A program made the position numbers and the translations under genes. Below, piece after piece: positions 8,105 to 16,358 of a stretch of DNA of 64,000 nucleotides. Source of the DNA: Thiocystis violascens DSM 198 (GTDB taxonomy: Bacteria; Pseudomonadota; Gammaproteobacteria; Chromatiales; Chromatiaceae). Location of the stretch: contig NC_018012.1 in assembly GCF_000227745.2 (NCBI RefSeq), forward strand, positions 1,955,478 through 2,019,477, given 5' to 3'. The notes beneath the pieces are model-generated. The model made no database searches. It saw nothing but the letters and a program-made list of their open reading frames with translations, and was not told the DNA's origin. How positions within the stretch are numbered: the first letter of the stretch is position 1; every line of letters begins with the position of its first letter.

Positions 8105-9169
8105 GTGAAAATCCTCGATCGTTATCTTGCCTGGGCGGTGATTGGCGGCACCCTGCTGACGCTGGGCGTCCTGCTGCCGCTGCTGGGTGTCGTCATTCTC
8201 GCCGACGAACTCGACGCGATCGGCGTCGAACGCTACGGTCTGGCGGAAGCCCTCTTGTTCATGCTCCTGAGTCTGCCCCGTTACGCCTATCAGATCTTCC
8301 CGATCGCGACCCTGATCGGCGCGCTGATCGGGTTGGGCTCGCTGGCGAGTCGCTCGGAACTGGTCGCCATGCGCGCCGCCGGCATCTCGGTGTGGCGGAT
8401 CGTGCGCGCGGGCCTGCTGGGCGGTCTGCTGCTGGCCATGATTGCCGTCCTGCTCGGCGAGGTCGTGGCCCCGCTGGCAGAACAACGCGGGGTGGAACTG
8501 CGCCGGCAGGCGCTGTCGGGCAACGTGGCCCAGCGAACCCCCGACGGTTTCTGGGCGATCGACGACGGATCCTATGTGAATATCCGCGAGATCCGCTCCG
8601 GAACCAGCCTGCGCGACATCTTCATCTATCGCGTGGATCCCGCCCAGGGCACCCTGATCGCGACCCACGCGGCCGGCGCCCGCTATCGGGACGGGCAATG
8701 GATGCTGGAAGAGATCGCGCGCAGCCGCGTCAGCGCGGCGGGCGTCGAGGTCGAGCGGATCGCCCGGGCCGGCTGGGACTCGATGCTGGATCCGGGGCTG
8801 CTCAAGGTCGTGGTCGCCGATCCGCACGCGCTCCCCGTGTGGGGACTCTACAAATACATCCGCTTCATGTCGATCAACAAACAGGACTCCGGGGTTTACG
8901 AAGTAGCCTTCTGGGGCAAGGTCGTCCATCCGGTGCTGACCCTATCGATGATCCTGATCGCGACCCCCTTGCTGCTCGGCTCCTCGCGCAGCACCGGAAT
9001 GGGTCGGCGCATCCTGGTCGGCGTGCTGATCGGCATTCTCTATTATCTGGTCAGCCGTACCTTTGCCTATCTGGCACTCCTGTTCGGAATGAATCCGTTC
9101 CTCGCGGCCATTGCGCCGCCCCTGCTGTTCATTTCCGGAGCGCTGCTGTTGCTGAGACGGGTGGGATGA
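8105..9169 (+). CDS. lptG: LPS export ABC transporter permease LptG
   Basis: A 354-aa YjgP/YjgQ-family permease. The N-terminal ILDRYLAW, the first-helix ADELDAIG, RSELVAMRAAGIS and the C-terminal GMGRRILVGVLIGI are typical for LptG rather than LptF. It has six membrane helices in two groups of three, separated by a large periplasmic beta-jellyroll region (about residues 125-265). With LptF and LptB2 it extracts LPS from the inner membrane. The start is GTG at 8105. Normally lptF lies between pepA and lptG; here lptG faces pepA directly, so lptF must be elsewhere or lost. Confidence 0.92.
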   Translation: MKILDRYLAWAVIGGTLLTLGVLLPLLGVVILADELDAIGVERYGLAEALLFMLLSLPRYAYQIFPIATLIGALIGLGSLASRSELVAMRAAGISVWRIVRAGLLGGLLLAMIAVLLGEVVAPLAEQRGVELRRQALSGNVAQRTPDGFWAIDDGSYVNIREIRSGTSLRDIFIYRVDPAQGTLIATHAAGARYRDGQWMLEEIARSRVSAAGVEVERIARAGWDSMLDPGLLKVVVADPHALPVWGLYKYIRFMSINKQDSGVYEVAFWGKVVHPVLTLSMILIATPLLLGSSRSTGMGRRILVGVLIGILYYLVSRTFAYLALLFGMNPFLAAIAPPLLFISGALLLLRRVG

Positions 9170-9204
9170 AAGCAGGCTAAGCGTGATGACAGGATTTGCC
9201 ATAA

Positions 9205-9271
9205 AACCTGATGTTGTCCAGCAATGGCGCCAACCCGACCGTTTGCTCGCGATGCTCGCAAACATCAGGTT
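9205..9271. terminator. Inverted repeat between convergent lptG and tcdA
   Basis: An 11-bp perfect inverted repeat (AACCTGATGTT / AACATCAGGTT) with a 45-nt loop lies between the two convergent genes, and its right arm overlaps the tcdA stop codon. The loop is long and there is no T-tract, so a terminator role is possible but not firm. Confidence 0.35.
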
Positions 9272-10004
9272 ACGCCAGCAGACGGCGCACCACGACCCCC
9301 GCCAGCATGAGCCCGAACAGCGACGGCAGATAACTCAGGGTGCCATTGACCGCGCGTGGCCGGCCCCGATCAGTCGCCTCGGGGGACAAGGCTGGCATGG
9401 GCGACTCGTCGGACCAGACCACGGTGACGCCGCGTCCGATGCCGCGCCGGCGCAGACGACTGCGAACCTCGCGCGCCAGCGGGCAGACCTGGGTGTCCAT
9501 CAGGTCGCCAACCTGGACGCGGGTCGGATCGAGTCGTCCGCCGGCGCCCATACTGCTGACGATGGGAACGCCCAGACGCACGGCGGTTTCGATCAGCGCG
9601 AGCTTGCTGTTGAGGCTGTCGATGGCATCGGCCACCTGATCGAACCCGCCGCCCAGAACCGACTCCATCCCCTCCGCTGGCAGGAATTCCTCGATCAGGG
9701 TCAGCCGGCAGACCGGATTGATGTCGGCGATCCGCTCGGCCATGACTTCGGTCTTGCGCCGTCCGACCGTGGATGCCAGGGCGACCAGTTGACGGTTCAG
9801 ATTCGAGGGCGCCACCCGGTCATGATCGGCGAGCGTCAGCGCCCCGATGCCGGCGCGGGCCAGCGCCTCGGCGGCAAAGGAGCCGACCCCGCCCAGTCCG
9901 GCGATCAGCACATGGCTCGCGCGCAGTCTTGCCACTCCGTCGTCGCCGACCAGGATGCGGGTGCGCTCCCAGAGATGGGCGTCGGCGGGCAATTCAGGAT
10001 TCAT
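9270..10004 (-). CDS. tcdA: tRNA threonylcarbamoyladenosine dehydratase TcdA
   Basis: A 244-aa E1-like ATP-dependent enzyme. The Rossmann nucleotide motif VLIAGLGGVGSFAAEALARAG (residues about 32-52), DHDRVAPSNLNRQ with the adenylation-site Asn/Arg, and VADAIDSLNSK are intact. It cyclises t6A at position 37 of ANN-decoding tRNAs to ct6A. Its start overlaps the stop of the upstream TatD-family gene by 4 bp, so translation is probably coupled. Confidence 0.92.
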   Translation of the reverse strand: MNPELPADAHLWERTRILVGDDGVARLRASHVLIAGLGGVGSFAAEALARAGIGALTLADHDRVAPSNLNRQLVALASTVGRRKTEVMAERIADINPVCRLTLIEEFLPAEGMESVLGGGFDQVADAIDSLNSKLALIETAVRLGVPIVSSMGAGGRLDPTRVQVGDLMDTQVCPLAREVRSRLRRRGIGRGVTVVWSDESPMPALSPEATDRGRPRAVNGTLSYLPSLFGLMLAGVVVRRLLA

Positions 10005-10777
10005 GGAAGATTCAGAACCGCGCGGGCATTGGCCGTGGTGAGGGCGGCCAGATCGCCGGGGTCGGCGTCGCGGACGCGGGCGAGCGCCGCGAGCACGTCC
10101 GTCAGATATTCCGGGCTGTTGCGTTCGCCCCGATGCGCGGCGACCGTCAAGTCGGGGGCATCCGTCTCCAGCACGATGGATTCCAACGGGATCTGGGCGG
10201 CCAGACGCCGGAGCCGGGTAGAGCGCTCGAAGGTCAGCATGCCGCCGAAGCCGAGTTTGAACCCCAGATCCCGATACTGTTGCGCCTGTTGCAGGCTGCC
10301 GTTGAAGGCATGGGCGACCCCGCCGACCACCGGGAGACGGCGCAAGGTGGTCAGCACCTCGTCGTGGGCCTTGCGGACATGCAGCAGCACCGGCAGACCC
10401 GCGCTCCGGGCGATCTCCAACTGGGCCTCGAACAATGCCTGCTGGCGCGCGGGATCCAACTCGCGGACAACATAATCGAGCCCGATCTCACCGATCGCCA
10501 CGGGCCGGGCGTCCGCCACCGCCCGCTCCAGGGCGGCGATGTCCGTCTCGCGATGTTGGTCCAGATAGACCGGATGCAGCCCCAGCGCCGGATAGAGCGC
10601 CGGGCCGAGCGTCGATCCGTCGGTACACAGCGCGAGCAGACCCGACCAGCCATCGGCATGAATCGCCGGAATGACGATCCCCACCAGGCCCGCCGCCCCG
10701 CTGCGCTGTCTGACCGCCGCACGGTCGGCGGCGAATTCCGGCACATCCAGATGACAGTGGGTGTCGATCAATTCCAT
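10001..10777 (-). CDS. TatD-family metal-dependent hydrolase (YjjV-like)
   Basis: A 258-aa TIM-barrel hydrolase. The metal-site pattern is complete: DTHCHLD at the N-terminus, ALGLHPVY, IGEIGLDY (with the Glu ligand), LLHVRKAHDE and LETDAPDLT. TatD relatives are 3'-5' exonucleases or D-aminoacyl-tRNA-like deacylases; the precise substrate is unknown. It overlaps tcdA by 4 bp downstream and is preceded by the NYN-domain gene on the same strand. Confidence 0.88.
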   Translation of the reverse strand: MELIDTHCHLDVPEFAADRAAVRQRSGAAGLVGIVIPAIHADGWSGLLALCTDGSTLGPALYPALGLHPVYLDQHRETDIAALERAVADARPVAIGEIGLDYVVRELDPARQQALFEAQLEIARSAGLPVLLHVRKAHDEVLTTLRRLPVVGGVAHAFNGSLQQAQQYRDLGFKLGFGGMLTFERSTRLRRLAAQIPLESIVLETDAPDLTVAAHRGERNSPEYLTDVLAALARVRDADPGDLAALTTANARAVLNLP

Positions 10778-10789
10778 CGTGAGCCGGAC

Positions 10790-11536
10790 TCAAGCACCGG
10801 CCGCGGTCTTCTGATCGCGCACATAGAGCGCCTTGTTCGGCCCCCGCCCGACCGGGCGTTCTTCCAGATCGAACAGTTGCATCGCCTTGAGCAGACCGCT
10901 TAGCTTGGCGTATCCGTAATTGCGCGAGTCGAACTCCGGGCTGCGCTTGGCGATGGCCGTGCCGACCATGCCGAGTCCGGCCCAGCCGGTATCGTCGGCG
11001 GCGCTGTCGACCGCGTTGCGCAGCAGGGTGACGAGCTTGGGATCGCGCTTGAGTTCCTTGCCGCTCTTGCGGGTGGTGGCGTCGCCACCGGCGTCCTCGC
11101 GCAGCACCTCGGTATAGACGAATTTATCGCAGGCGGCGACGAAGGGCTCGGGCGTCTTCTGCTCGCCGAAGCCGTAGACCGTCATGCCGGACTCGCGCAG
11201 CCGCGAGGCGAGGCGCGTAAAATCGCTGTCGCTGGAGACGATGCAGAAACCGTCGAAGTTGCGCGAGTAAAGCAGGTCCATGGCATCGATCATCATGGCC
11301 CCATCGGTCGCGTTCTTGCCCTTGGTATAGCGGAACTGCTGCATGGGCTGGATCGAATGGCGCAGCAGCGTGTCTTTCCAGGAGCCCAGATTGGGCAGGG
11401 TCCAGTCGCCATAGATGCGCTTGGCATGGGCGGTGCCGTATTTGGCGATCTCAGCCAGGAGTCCCTCGACAATGCTCGCCTGAGCATTATCGGCGTCGAT
11501 CAGAACCGCGAGCTTGAGATTGATGGGGTCGGACAT
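10790..11536 (-). CDS. NYN-domain protein with C-terminal OST-HTH/LOTUS domain
   Basis: A 248-aa protein. Residues about 8-145 are a NYN (PIN-like) nuclease domain: AVLIDADNAQ carries the first acidic pair, KNATDGAMMIDAMDL the second, and FCIVSSDSDFTRLA the third Asp set, so the acidic site looks intact. Residues about 165-240 (KLVTLLRNAV ... GYAKLSGLLKAMQLFDLEE) are an OST-HTH/LOTUS-type RNA-binding fold. Such LabA-like proteins are predicted RNA-directed nucleases. It is 12 bp before the TatD gene. The exact role is unknown. Confidence 0.87.
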   Translation of the reverse strand: MSDPINLKLAVLIDADNAQASIVEGLLAEIAKYGTAHAKRIYGDWTLPNLGSWKDTLLRHSIQPMQQFRYTKGKNATDGAMMIDAMDLLYSRNFDGFCIVSSDSDFTRLASRLRESGMTVYGFGEQKTPEPFVAACDKFVYTEVLREDAGGDATTRKSGKELKRDPKLVTLLRNAVDSAADDTGWAGLGMVGTAIAKRSPEFDSRNYGYAKLSGLLKAMQLFDLEERPVGRGPNKALYVRDQKTAAGA

Positions 11537-11548
11537 GGACGCGCTCCC

Positions 11549-12088
11549 TTACCACATAAGATCGTCGGGAACCTGAAAGTCGGCATAGGGATCGTCGGCA
11601 TCCGGCTGCGCCGTCGGCTGGTTGAAGACCAGCACCAGGCTGGCGTCGCGGGCGCGCACCCGTTCGACAATCTCGGCGGGAATGACCTCGTAGAAGGTAT
11701 CCTGACGCACCACCGCCAACCGCCCAGCGACCAGTTTGGCGTGTTGTTCCTTGTTGACATAGATGCGCTTGAGCGTCGCCCCATCGGTAAAGTTGTAGAC
11801 CAGCTCGCCGCCGTCGCGAACAACCCGGTTGGCATGGATCAACTGACGGATCTCGTTTTCGGCGGCATGCAGCGCCGCCTCCTCCTGACGCTGGCGATTG
11901 AGTTCGCGGTCGCGCTCGGCCTTCTCGACGCGCGCCCGTTCGGCCGCCTGACGCGCCTCGGCGTCGACTTGAGGACCGCGTTTTCCGGCCTGCTTGCCTT
12001 GTTTGTGTTGCGTCGAACGCGACTGCTTGAGCTTGTGCTGATCGACCAGGCCGGCCTTGAGGAGCTGGTCTTGAAGTGAATTACCCAC
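11549..12088 (-). CDS. DUF2058 family protein (YaiL-like)
   Basis: A 179-aa protein beginning MGNSLQDQLLKAGLVDQHKLK, the hallmark of YaiL/DUF2058. A long charged coiled-coil-like region rich in Arg/Glu/Ala (residues about 35-80) follows, then the conserved NEIRQLIHANRV and YNFTDGATLKRIYV. Relatives are nucleoprotein-associated or of unknown function. It lies 12 bp upstream of the NYN gene and probably shares its transcript. Confidence 0.85.
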   Translation of the reverse strand: MGNSLQDQLLKAGLVDQHKLKQSRSTQHKQGKQAGKRGPQVDAEARQAAERARVEKAERDRELNRQRQEEAALHAAENEIRQLIHANRVVRDGGELVYNFTDGATLKRIYVNKEQHAKLVAGRLAVVRQDTFYEVIPAEIVERVRARDASLVLVFNQPTAQPDADDPYADFQVPDDLMW

Positions 12089-12338
12089 GGTGAGGTGCTC
12101 CAGGATGGGATTTTGGTTGATAACGAATCGAGAATAATCGATTGTTAGAGCATCCGACAGGCGCGGCCTTGACGCAAGCCCGGCCGCACCGACTCACCGC
12201 CCTTTGCCGATCCGCCAGGCGGTCTCGGCCAGCGTCGGGAGTCATACAATTCTGTCGCCATACGCCCGGCATGGTTACAATCGCGGATCCCGATGTGTCC
12301 ATCCTCAACCTCAAGCCATTCTCTTGGAGTGCCATTCC

Positions 12339-12854
12339 ATGCCCCGTCCTATTCTGTTCCTCGCGCTTTCTTTTTTCATGGTTCTGCCGACGCTTGCGGC
12401 CAACAATGGCAGCGTCGGCTACGTCGACATGCAGAAAGTTCTGGAGCAAAGCAAGCTCGGCCAGCGTTTACAAGAACAATTGCGCAAAGAGTTCGAACCG
12501 AAAGCCAGACAGTTCGCGGAAGACGAAAAGCAGATCCAGACCATGCAACAATCGCTGGAGCGCGATAAGGCGCTGATGAGCAAAGACCAGCTCGCCAAGA
12601 AGGAAAAGGAGATCCAGGCGCTGATCGAGAACTATCAGAAAAAAACGCTGCCAATTCAGCAGGAACTGATGAAAGTGCAGCAAGAAAAAGGTCGGGAAAT
12701 CGTCGTCCCCGCGCGCGAGGCAGTCAACGCCGTGGCGAAACAAAAAAAGCTTGGTATGGTGGTGGAACGCGGCCTGTCGGGCCTACTCTACCTCGATGAT
12801 TCACTAGAGATCACCGCCGATGTGATCAAGGAAATGGATGCCAAGACGAAATAA
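12339..12854 (+). CDS. Skp/OmpH-family periplasmic chaperone
   Basis: A 171-aa secreted protein. A signal peptide (PRPILFLALSFFMVLPTLA) is cleaved after about residue 20, then VGYVDMQKVLEQS opens the mature OmpH/Skp domain. The centre (about residues 45-125) is Lys/Glu/Gln-rich and helical, forming the tentacle-like coiled coil. A CTTGGAG ribosome binding site supports the ATG at 12339 over the in-frame upstream start. Skp keeps outer-membrane proteins soluble in the periplasm. It is not beside bamA, so it may be a second OmpH-like copy rather than the main skp. Confidence 0.85.
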   Translation: MPRPILFLALSFFMVLPTLAANNGSVGYVDMQKVLEQSKLGQRLQEQLRKEFEPKARQFAEDEKQIQTMQQSLERDKALMSKDQLAKKEKEIQALIENYQKKTLPIQQELMKVQQEKGREIVVPAREAVNAVAKQKKLGMVVERGLSGLLYLDDSLEITADVIKEMDAKTK

Positions 12855-12931
12855 GGTTCAGGCAAGACCGGGGCAATGCGCACACAGCGCATGTCCCCCA
12901 GGGATACGGTACGCACCCGACCTGCCTTTTA

Positions 12932-13919
12932 CTACTCCATCATGTCATTGATGACATTCTTGAACCAGCTATGGGCATAGCTCACCTCTCGCCGGCGGAT
13001 CTCCGGACTCGCATTCGCGGGCGAGACGCCGCCGGAACCGGGGATCGACTCGATGGTGTTGGTCTCACCGTTCAGACGGTAGACCGCGGCCACGGAGATG
13101 CCGAAGTCTTCGCCGACGACGCTGTAGCAGGTGTTGACGAAGGTTGGGTCATCCGGTTCCTTGCCTTGAAAACCGGCGACGATGGCGGCGGCGGCGACCT
13201 TGGCCTGAGAGTTGGCCGCGTAGGCGGATTTCGGCATGGTGGCGGCGCTGGAGGCGTCGCCGAGCACATAGATGCCTTTGTGGCGGCTGGACTCGAAGGT
13301 GCGTTTGTCCACCGGGCACCAGTCGCCGTCCACCAGATCGGCGGCAAAGGCGATGGCGCCCGCTTTCTGTGGCGGGATGATGTTGACCACGTCGCCCTGA
13401 AATTCCTCGACCAATCCGGTCAGTGTGCGGGTACTCGGATCCAGCGCTTCCACCGCGCCACCTCCCGCCGCGCCGACCCACTGGATCAGGCTGTTGTCGG
13501 TGCCGTAGCCATAGAGTTTGGTCCAGCCCTCGATGTAAAGGGCTTGCTTGGAGAAGGCGTCCTTCGCATCGAGGATGGTGATTTTGGCCCTCGGCTTGTG
13601 GTGCTTGCAGTAGTGGGCGATCTGCGAGGCGCGCTCATAGGGGCCGGGTGGACATTTGAAGGGATCGGCTGGGGCGACGATGATCACATGCCCGCCTTCG
13701 GGCATGGACTCGATCTGGTTGCGCAGCAGTTGGGTCTGCGGTCCGGCGTTCCAGGCATGGGGAATCGCTTCGTTCGCGACCTGCTCGTCGTAACCCTCGA
13801 TGGCCCCCCACTTGAAGCCGATGCCGGGAGAGACGACGCAGGCGTCGTAGTCGAAGGCGCGGCCTCCAGCGGTCTGGACCTGCCTGCTCTGCGGGTCGAT
13901 GCCGACGACCGTATCCTGA
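12932..13919. repeat. 988-bp long direct repeat, copy 1 (3' part of fccB)
   Basis: The sequence from the fccB stop codon inward matches the segment 5,356 bp to the right (18288-19275) wherever I compared it, and predicted peptides of all frames agree. The match breaks sharply at both ends (A/C before the stop, G/A after CCTGA), so the duplication is recent or kept identical by gene conversion. Confidence 0.9.
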
Positions 13920-14002
13920 GACGGCAGTCCGGCATAGGAGAAGCCGAGCAGCAGTTGAGCCAGCACGGCCAGCACCACCAGCCAGTGCAGGGTCTGCTGC
14001 AC
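12932..14002 (-). pseudogene. Chimeric, N-terminally replaced second copy of fccB
   Basis: This 356-codon frame repeats residues about 105-431 of the intact FccB without a visible change. The FAD-binding N-terminus and Tat signal are missing. Instead the frame starts at a GTG just after a TGA and encodes about 29 unrelated residues (LHWLVVLAVLAQLLLGF, SYAGLPSQ), a single hydrophobic helix that resembles the first helix of a cytochrome b561-type protein. Without the dinucleotide-binding fold the product cannot be an active flavoprotein. Best explained as the product of a duplication or recombination; expression is doubtful. Confidence 0.8.
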
Positions 14003-14009
14003 GGCGCCC

Positions 14010-14290
14010 CACTGTCAGCGACGGTCCGCACGCGCGCAAACGCTGGCGGATCGCGGTCTCCGTGATCCGCTCTGAGGTTCCCCGCCGTCGTTCGCCGTGC
14101 CTGATCGAGCCCGCAAGACAGCCTCACGACTTTCAGCAGGTGCCGTGCGCCGGCGTCTTGAGTTTGCGCGGGCGCGCGAACGCCTTGAACTCACGCGCCA
14201 TCGTCGCGTACTCGGGTGGCAATTCCTTCAGAAACGCTTCAAACGCAAGATCGACGGGCTGGGGGCGTGGGGCATGGCGGCAAAATGGCA
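14010..14290 (-). pseudogene. IS4-type transposase N-terminal remnant with frameshifts
   Basis: In shifting frames the reverse strand reads FEAFLKELPPEYATMAREF then KAFARPRKLKTPA, then (after a frameshift) LLKVVRLSCGLDQA, then (another shift) SERITETAIRQRLRACG. This is the collinear N-terminus of an IS4-family transposase. The catalytic DDE part is absent. The remnant ends at the junction with the chimeric fccB copy, so an IS insertion or deletion probably helped create that junction. Confidence 0.6.
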
Positions 14291-14414
14291 ACAGGTCGCC
14301 ACTTTCCACGGATTTTCAAGGGCTGCCGGCCATGTTGGCGCCTATGGGATGAGGGAGTCGTCGCGTGCGATGCCATCCACGGTCACCCTTTAAACGACCC
14401 TGCGCGACGGGGTA

Positions 14415-14692
14415 GTGTTAAGATTTTTTACAGTTTCCATTCGCCAGCATCGACAGCGAATACCTTTTAATAACAATTATATAGGTAGATTTTACCGCGA
14501 GCCGGTCACTCAGTGCACAGCCAGCCCCTTCAACGTGTCGGAAAATTTTACACCCAAGAAAATTGCGGCCAAATAGTCAATAAATAAATATCAAACAAAG
14601 AGTTAAAGAAATAGAATGCGGCGATTTCAGCGTTATTGAACAGAATGGGCGATGATGATTGGCGAGTGAGTGTCGGGATTTTTTACAGTTTC
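14415..14692 (+). promoter_or_regulatory. Three copies of a GTGT...TTTTTTACAGTTTC-type motif upstream of the PEP-CTERM gene
   Basis: Copies lie at 14415-14437, 14535-14555 and 14670-14692. The first and third share about 20 of 23 bases (GTGT, three variable bases, then GATTTTTTACAGTTTC); the middle one reads GTGTCGGAAAATTTTACAC. The surrounding 14400-15027 stretch is AT-rich and contains no gene. PEP-CTERM genes in other bacteria are often controlled by the PrsK-PrsR/sigma-54 system; these repeats may be such activator sites. A weak -24/-12-like sequence (GGGCACTTGATTTTCA) lies near 14975. Confidence 0.5.
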
Positions 14693-15027
14693 TTGCGTCT
14701 GCCTGGTTCGCGTAGGGATGAACCACTGTCACATGAACAAAGGCCTGTCTGATCCCGGTGGGGTGATAGCCAGTTTGATGAAGCATAGGCAACTGATTTA
14801 TTTAATTTTCTGACATCCCATACCCGACACGCCCGCCGCCCATCGGTCCTGCCGTGCGTTTGCCGGTCAAGGATGGCATGGTTTGTGACTATGTCTCGCA
14901 TGTGTGGATTGGCGCAGCAGGCCCTTGGCGGGGTCTTGATCAACTTTCTCGCACCAGCTCATGCGACTCGCAGGGGCACTTGATTTTCATACTCCGTTGA
15001 TTTGTTAACTACTTGTTGAGGTTTGAA

Positions 15028-15837
15028 ATGAAAAAATATCTTCTCCCCCTTTCCTTTGCCGTGACGGGTTTGATCGCTGCAGGAAACGCAATGGCTACGC
15101 CCTATATTATCAACACCGCTTTGTCCGGTATCGCCGCGAACTTTGATGGTGTCATTACCGCCGCCGGTAGCACGGTGTCTACGACTCAGGTCGTCTTGGG
15201 TCAGAGTGTCTATGGCTATACCGATAAAGATGGTAACGCTGCCACGGTCACCGTTTCCCGCCCAAACGGAGGTACATTTGCCGCTGACGATTCATACCCT
15301 GGCATGTCTGGGGCTTCATGGGGGATCAGCCCTACTACATTTTATGATTTAACGGGTCAAATTGATGGTTTCGGTTCTGGCCTGACGTTCACCTTTTCCT
15401 CTGCGGTGAATGCGTTCGGTTTCGAGGTTGGTGATTGGGCAACCTGCTGTACGTATAATACGCGCGATGCCAGCACCGTTGCCACTTATGGTGTTCCCGT
15501 TACCGGTTCTGGCTTGTGGATCGCCTTTGACGGTGGCGCTGCGACTTTGCCGGCGAATGCCCTCTCGGATAATGACAACCCTGGGTATGTTGCTACGGGT
15601 CAATACGTCAACTTCATTGGCGCAATCGACAGTTCCAGTTACTTCTCGTCAGTGACCTTCTTCGGTGACGGATATGGCGAGTATCTGGTTGCTGGTGGTA
15701 CCCTGCGCTTTGCTTCAGTGGCTCTAGACTCCGTTGACGATGATGGGGCAGTAAATGTACCCGAGCCAGCTAGCATTGCTTTACTTGGCCTTGGTTTGGT
15801 TGGTTTTGTGGCATCACGCCGTCGCAAAACAGCTTAA
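15028..15837 (+). CDS. PEP-CTERM sorting domain protein (exported)
   Basis: A 269-aa exported protein. It has an N-terminal signal peptide (KKYLLPLSFAVTGLIAAGNA, cleaved near residue 23) and a C-terminal sorting signal: VPEPAS, a hydrophobic segment (IALLGLGLVGFVAS) and RRRKTA. The signal is recognised by exosortase (EpsH/XrtA), which processes proteins for extracellular matrix or surface polysaccharide association. The middle (about 30-245) is Gly/Ser/Thr-rich beta-type without a recognised catalytic motif. The ATG at 15028 has a GAGG site upstream. Codon use is more AT-rich than neighbours. No exosortase gene is in the window. Confidence 0.92.
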   Translation: MKKYLLPLSFAVTGLIAAGNAMATPYIINTALSGIAANFDGVITAAGSTVSTTQVVLGQSVYGYTDKDGNAATVTVSRPNGGTFAADDSYPGMSGASWGISPTTFYDLTGQIDGFGSGLTFTFSSAVNAFGFEVGDWATCCTYNTRDASTVATYGVPVTGSGLWIAFDGGAATLPANALSDNDNPGYVATGQYVNFIGAIDSSSYFSSVTFFGDGYGEYLVAGGTLRFASVALDSVDDDGAVNVPEPASIALLGLGLVGFVASRRRKTA

Positions 15838-15841
15838 GCGA

Positions 15842-16036
15842 TGTAGGGTGGGTAGAGTGACCAGGGTATGACGCTGATCGTTGGCACGGATGCCGATGGC
15901 TTTCAAACCCCACCGAACCCTTGCGCCAGCATTTGACCTTATGAACGCCCTGGGACACCGGGGCGTTGTTTATTGCGTGGCCAACCTGATGTGTCGGCGC
16001 CCGCAGTGGGTTTCGCTACGCTCTACCCACCCTGCA
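15842..16036. repeat. Facing pair of TGTAGGGTGGGTAGAG palindromic repeats
   Basis: TGTAGGGTGGGTAGAG (15842-15857) is found again inverted as CTCTACCCACCCTGCA (16021-16036) with one mismatch. The right copy is preceded by GTGGGTTTCGCTACG. This is a small intergenic palindromic repeat common in proteobacteria. The pair flanks the terminator region. Confidence 0.65.
15944..15974 (+). terminator. Rho-independent-type terminator behind the PEP-CTERM gene
   Basis: A 7-bp GC stem (AACGCCC / GGGCGTT) with a 10-nt loop is followed by GTTTATT. It lies about 105 bp behind the PEP-CTERM stop codon. Confidence 0.55.
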
Positions 16037-16358
16037 CCCTAACGTGACTGGATCCATGACCCACCGCGACCGGGACGCTGCCGCCCGACGACGGCATTGA
16101 CCAGTCATCCTCGCGGCCCACCGCCGAGTCTCAACTCGACTGCGTACTCCCGACGATCGTCGATCAAAGGGATCGCCAGGCCGACTTGCTCGACGCCATC
16201 CACCGTCACCCGCGCCCCACCCTCCCCCTTCGGCCACCTGGATCACGACGATCTAAACCGCGCCGGCGCCGATTCTCGTTGACTTGCTCGAGGCCGAACG
16301 AATCAACAAACGACGCAGACCATGACGGACGCGGTTGAAAACCTTGTGCAGGATGTTC
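16037..16358. other. Non-coding or decayed stretch before the IS1380 element
   Basis: No convincing gene. The reverse strand has a short readable segment (VTVDGVEQVGLAIPLIDDRR, near 16110-16210) that looks like protein but has no start or continuation, so it may be the end of a lost gene. I could not assign it. Confidence 0.4.

Noticed and set aside
13020..14065. Long forward frames over both fccB copies
   Set aside because: They are duplicated only because the underlying fccB sequence is duplicated; they are antisense to a gene with clear motifs.
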